Positions 61,180 through 64,000 of a stretch of 64,000 nt of DNA are shown one piece after another (position 1 is the first letter of the stretch; each line of letters starts with the position of its first letter). A program made the translations under genes and the position numbers. Where the stretch lies: positions 1-64,000 of the forward strand of contig CABVRZ010000002.1 of NCBI GenBank assembly GCA_902500775.1, in the 5' to 3' direction. Source of the DNA: an uncultured Nitrospira sp. GTDB lineage: Bacteria > Nitrospirota > Nitrospiria > Nitrospirales > Nitrospiraceae. The notes beneath the pieces were generated by a model, which ran no database searches, was not told the DNA's origin, and was given only the letters and a program-made list of their open reading frames with translations.

Positions 61180-61728
61180 TTACTTGAGCGACGCCGCTTT
61201 CATGGGTTCCGATTTTTGAAGTCGAGCCACGGTATCGAGAATGACCTGCTCCGTCAGCAGGCCGCCCTTGATGTACTCGCGCACGACACCCTTTTCGTCG
61301 ACAAACACGCTCACCGGCAAACCGAATACTCCGAACTGGTTGGCCACTTTATTGTCGCGGTCCATCAGGACGGGGAACGTATGACCATGTTGCTTAATGT
61401 GTTCACGTACCTTTGGCTCATCCTCGAGTTCATTAATGGCCAACACCACAAATCCCTTGTCTTGGAGTTTGTCGTACGTAGCCTGCATGGCAGGCATTTC
61501 CGTCGTACAGGGCTTACACCAGGTGGCCCAGAAATTTACGAGGACGATCTTGCCTCGATGCTGGCTTAAACTCTGCGGTTTACCCTCCAAATCAGCCAAA
61601 CGAAAATCCTCGGCAGTCGTCCCCACGGCCGGCACTCGGGAGCCCATCGCCCAGACCAGGCTGCTGCAGGTCAGAAGTGTGAAAGTAAGTGCCAGCGCTG
61701 CAAACTTTGTTGGATTGTACGTTCTCAT
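61180..61728 (-). CDS. TlpA-type periplasmic thioredoxin
   Basis: 182 aa, exported or anchored. Thioredoxin site NFWATWCKPCTTEMPAM, cis-Pro loop VFGLPVSVFVDEKG. ATG 61728 is 8 bases after GGAGAG. It lies between the paralogous OMP (32 bp upstream) and the small CxWxC protein (11 bp downstream). With the 54.6-kb TlpA, each half of the array has its own thioredoxin. Confidence 0.9.
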   Translation of the reverse strand: MRTYNPTKFAALALTFTLLTCSSLVWAMGSRVPAVGTTAEDFRLADLEGKPQSLSQHRGKIVLVNFWATWCKPCTTEMPAMQATYDKLQDKGFVVLAINELEDEPKVREHIKQHGHTFPVLMDRDNKVANQFGVFGLPVSVFVDEKGVVREYIKGGLLTEQVILDTVARLQKSEPMKAASLK

Positions 61729-61760
61729 GGTCGTCTCTCCATTCGGCATGCTGATTGCGT

Positions 61761-62885
61761 TTATGTACCAGTCTTCGTTAACTGAAACGACCTCGTCACG
61801 CCAAAGATGTAGCTGATCCCTTGGGCGAGACCGTTATTCGAATCTCTCATGATAGGAATCTGCGAGTGGAAATAGATCGAAGTCCACTTGGTCAACGGAG
61901 AATCAATTAATCCATCGAGACTGACCTGAAATCCAGGTGAAAACGCAAAATAGGTCGAGCCGGTGGTCGGGACTCGGCGGTTGGAGATCGTAGGATCAAT
62001 CACAATCGTCTCGCCTGGGAAGTCCGGAGCATCAGCAGGCGTGGCCGATCGTTCCAGTGATGCGCTGATATTGTCATGAACCAAATATCGCCAGTGGAAC
62101 TGACCCGTCAGTACCAACCACGGCGCCTGTTCGAATGGGACGCCACTCGCACCGAGATTGAGGTTGTACTCATCCCCAAACTGATACCCATCGTTATTCC
62201 GGAACGTATGCCGATAGCTGCCGTAGAAAAATTGATTGAGCCGGTGAGGGATCAATTCGTACGTCTGATAGAGCGATCCTATGAGCCCCACATTGCCCCG
62301 CCCCAATTGGGTCGGTGACTCCATCAACTCACCGGCATCGTCTCTGGCGCTGGTGCTACCAGTCGGCACTTGCACACCAAATCCCAGGACAATCATGCTT
62401 CGGAGCGTAGGAAGCACATTGTACTTGGTCGTAATGATCATATCGCCGATCCCGTTATCTCGAAATGGGACCAGTTCTCCTCGCCCATTGTCTCCATCTT
62501 CCCCCAACCCATCGATATGCTTATGGGTCCTCCAGAGATACGGAATCGTCACCTGGACACCCAGCCGATCCGTGATACCGTAATTCAGGTCGAAGTTGAC
62601 GGTCTGGGTGATGGTGCGAACCTCTTGGTGGTGATCCAGAATCAGTCGACGGTTCGCCTGATCAATGGCGGGAATCACCCCACTGGTCCCATCAAGGAGG
62701 CGCATCGGGGTGTAGTTGTACATCGTGTTAAATGTCAGGAGCCCTGCTTGCGGCACCTGTTGCTGGGAGCCGACTACGACAAAACAGGTGACCGACCCAC
62801 ACGCTGCTTGAGCGTGCTGAACAACCGGCCCAGACAGATGGACTAAGCTGAGTCCTAACAGATATGTGAACAGTAAGCGTTTCAT
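61761..62885 (-). CDS. outer-membrane transporter-like protein, CGSVTC paralogue 1
   Basis: 374 aa; signal ends AQA, mature start CGSVTCFVVVGSQQQVPQAG. Same barrel pattern as its paralogue: FDLNYGITDRLGVQVTIPYLWR, DNGIGDMIITTKYNVLPTLRSMIVLGFGVQVPTG, TYELIPHRLNQFFYGSYRHTFRNNDGYQFGDEYNLNLG, SYIFGVTRSFQL. A His-containing loop (RTHKHIDG) may face outside. ATG 62885 preferred; GTG 62900 possible. Confidence 0.78.
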   Translation of the reverse strand: MKRLLFTYLLGLSLVHLSGPVVQHAQAACGSVTCFVVVGSQQQVPQAGLLTFNTMYNYTPMRLLDGTSGVIPAIDQANRRLILDHHQEVRTITQTVNFDLNYGITDRLGVQVTIPYLWRTHKHIDGLGEDGDNGRGELVPFRDNGIGDMIITTKYNVLPTLRSMIVLGFGVQVPTGSTSARDDAGELMESPTQLGRGNVGLIGSLYQTYELIPHRLNQFFYGSYRHTFRNNDGYQFGDEYNLNLGASGVPFEQAPWLVLTGQFHWRYLVHDNISASLERSATPADAPDFPGETIVIDPTISNRRVPTTGSTYFAFSPGFQVSLDGLIDSPLTKWTSIYFHSQIPIMRDSNNGLAQGISYIFGVTRSFQLTKTGT

Positions 62886-62993
62886 TGATATTTCAACCAC
62901 CTCAGCTTCTCGGAAAACGATCTTGAACCACCTGCGACCGGACCCTTCACGAGGGCACCTGCCACAAGACCGTTCAGATGAGAACGACGAAGA

Positions 62994-63299
62994 TTACGAG
63001 AAGAAACTCGGGGGGGCTCGGCTGCAGCTGATGCGAGACGGCTCAGAGATGATGTCCGCTGAGTGAGAAAAAGACAGAAGCGCGACAGGACTGCGCTCCA
63101 TTTGAATGACGACGATATCACTGTCAAGCACGGTCCCGGCAGCACACATCCAAGAACAGAGGACTGTTCCGTGTGTCGCCGTTTGATGCTGAGCATGGTG
63201 CCCAGCATGTTCGGCGGATTGCGCCTGAGCTAACCCGCCAACTGCAAGTATGCAGAGAATCAGTGCGATGGAAAAGAGCTTGTGGAGATCGTAACGCAT
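62994..63299 (-). CDS. small His/Cys secreted protein with CxWxC and RAPP motifs (copy 1)
   Basis: 101 aa: signal peptide (ALILCILAVGGLAQA), HAGHHAQHQTATH (31-43), CSWMC at 48-52, RAPP at 94-97 (ending SFFS). Cys52 to Arg94 is 42 residues. First gene of the long minus array, diverging from secA across 233 bp of A/T-rich DNA with a tandem TAAACCTAA repeat. Likely the leader of a metal-handling operon. Confidence 0.75.
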   Translation of the reverse strand: MRYDLHKLFSIALILCILAVGGLAQAQSAEHAGHHAQHQTATHGTVLCSWMCAAGTVLDSDIVVIQMERSPVALLSFSHSADIISEPSRISCSRAPPSFFS

Positions 63300-63313
63300 G
63301 ACACGTGCTACTA

Positions 63314-63331
63314 AATAAACCTAATAAACCT
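63314..63331. repeat. two tandem TAAACCTAA units in the divergent promoter region
   Basis: Two 9-bp copies lie just upstream of the small CxWxC gene. They could be regulator half-sites or chance; the surrounding DNA is A/T-rich as expected for a divergent promoter. Confidence 0.35.
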
Positions 63332-63532
63332 AAAGTCTCGAACTTGGCTTACATTAAAAATCTGCACCCAGCTACTACGGAATATAACAATTTTAAATAC
63401 TAGGTGACTGCGACAAGGTCTGTCAAGACGTCCGAAGGCTGCCGGAGGATCGAGTAGGATTCACCGAAAAGATGCTGTATACTGCACGATCTATTTTCCA
63501 ACATTTACCCACATCCAACACAACATCACCTT

Positions 63533-64000
63533 ATGGTTACGCAAGTACTCAATCTCATCTTTGGCAGCAAAAACGAACGTGAAATCAAGGCCCTGCGGCC
63601 GATCGTGACTCAGGTCAATGGACTAGAGGCCGGACTCACTCCCCTGTCCGATGAGGCGCTCGCCGACAAGACCCAGGACTTCAAGAAGCGACTTGAAGCA
63701 GGTCAAACGCTCGACGACATTTTGCCCGAAGCGTTTGCCGTCTGCCGGGAGATGTCACGCCGGAAGCTCAACATGCGGCATTTCGACGTACAGCTGATCG
63801 GTGGCATGATCCTCCATCGCGGGCGGATCGCTGAGATGAAGACCGGCGAAGGGAAAACCCTCGTCGCAACCTTGCCTGTCTATCTTAATGCCTTGGAAGG
63901 CAAAGGCGTCCACCTCATCACCGTCAACGATTACCTGGCAAAGCGTGACGCCCAGTGGATGGCGCAGCTCTACCATGCGCTGGGACTCTCCACGGGCATC
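63533..64000 (+). CDS. secA: SecA preprotein translocase ATPase (5' part, cut by window edge)
   Basis: 156 codons are visible, open to the edge. [32 protein letters not shown] is the SecA N-terminus; [54 protein letters not shown] contains Walker A (MKTGEGKT), then [18 protein letters not shown]. It powers Sec export of unfolded proteins. A housekeeping gene next to the array marks its chromosomal boundary. Confidence 0.97.
   Translation, partial: MVTQVLNLIFGSKNEREIKALRPIVTQVNGLEAGLTPLSDEALADKTQDFKKRLEAGQTLDDILPEAFAVCREMSRRKLNMRHFDVQLIGGMILHRGRIAEMKTGEGKTLVATLPVYLNALEGKGVHLITVNDYLAKRDAQWMAQLYHALGLSTGI

Noticed and set aside
1-64000. CRISPR arrays, rRNA, integrases, transposase genes
   Set aside because: None seen: no regularly spaced repeats, no rRNA-like blocks, no DDE or tyrosine/serine recombinase motifs.

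Overview
The window looks like a chromosomal segment of a Gram-negative, aerobic, metal-handling bacterium. Nitrospirota (Nitrospira-like) is my best guess, from the mix of hopanoid and carotenoid genes, many TonB systems, DUF4331/HupE/NikR genes and CGSV[ST]C outer-membrane proteins. This is inference from gene content; no database search was possible. Gram-negative character is shown directly by two TonB-dependent receptors, two TonB proteins, an Omp85 barrel, Slp and an RND pump. The DNA is GC-moderate (mid-50s by eye), with a few A/T-richer patches.

Layout. (1) 0.06-4.4 kb: a small membrane-protein remnant, then isoprenoid/hopanoid/carotenoid genes (polyprenyl diphosphate synthase, HpnA, CruF-like) and two small membrane or secreted proteins. 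(2) 4.4-6.2 kb: gene-poor DNA with two MITE-like elements bounded by perfect 21-bp and 23-bp inverted repeats, and one 37-aa membrane peptide. (3) 6.2-12.8 kb: a secreted HExxHxxGxxHD metalloprotease followed by a stand-alone copy of its pro-domain, a methyltransferase, a histidine-kinase-like protein lacking its phospho-acceptor His, a small secreted protein and an AAG-type DNA glycosylase. (4) 13-23 kb: a probable nickel-linked region, with NikR-DUF3842-TonB receptor and ECF sigma/cupin anti-sigma on the minus strand, and lipoprotein-DUF4331-TonB-TPR-HupE on the plus strand. (5) 23.3-31.9 kb: PAP2 phosphatase, then a co-directional set of Omp85-like lipoprotein, a lipoprotein with a protein-kinase-like motif set, an ATP/ADP-translocase-like transporter fused to HEAT repeats, a cNMP-binding-domain protein and a secreted protein, ending in a decayed hupE fragment. 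(6) 32-39.8 kb: orphan PD-(D/E)XK-like protein, DegP-type protease, YnfA, and a CusBA-type RND system headed by a His-rich protein. (7) 39.9-50.5 kb: a copper/mercury region with an MFS transporter, merR-merT-merP plus an AhpD-like gene, copA/copB, a YHS-type copper ATPase, a CorE-like cysteine-rich ECF sigma factor, a DsbA-like protein and an Slp lipoprotein. (8) 51.5-63.3 kb: a long minus-strand array diverging from secA. It holds four small secreted proteins sharing His clusters, a CxWxC motif and a C-terminal R[AG]PP motif, interleaved with two paralogous outer-membrane proteins, two TlpA thioredoxins, a beta-propeller lipoprotein, TonB, a BNR/sialidase-like protein, a TonB-dependent receptor and an excisionase-like HTH protein. 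(9) 63.5 kb to the edge: the 5' end of secA.

How it fits together. Most of the window deals with transition metals across the outer membrane and periplasm: nickel (NikR/HupE), copper/silver (CusBA, CopAB, P-ATPase, CorE-like sigma) and mercury (MerRTP). The array in (8) is the best candidate for an undescribed system. It couples TonB-driven outer-membrane import to thioredoxins and a family of tiny His/Cys proteins that would suit periplasmic metal capture. A fifth His-rich R[AG]PP protein heads the CusBA operon, which ties the family to copper/silver handling.
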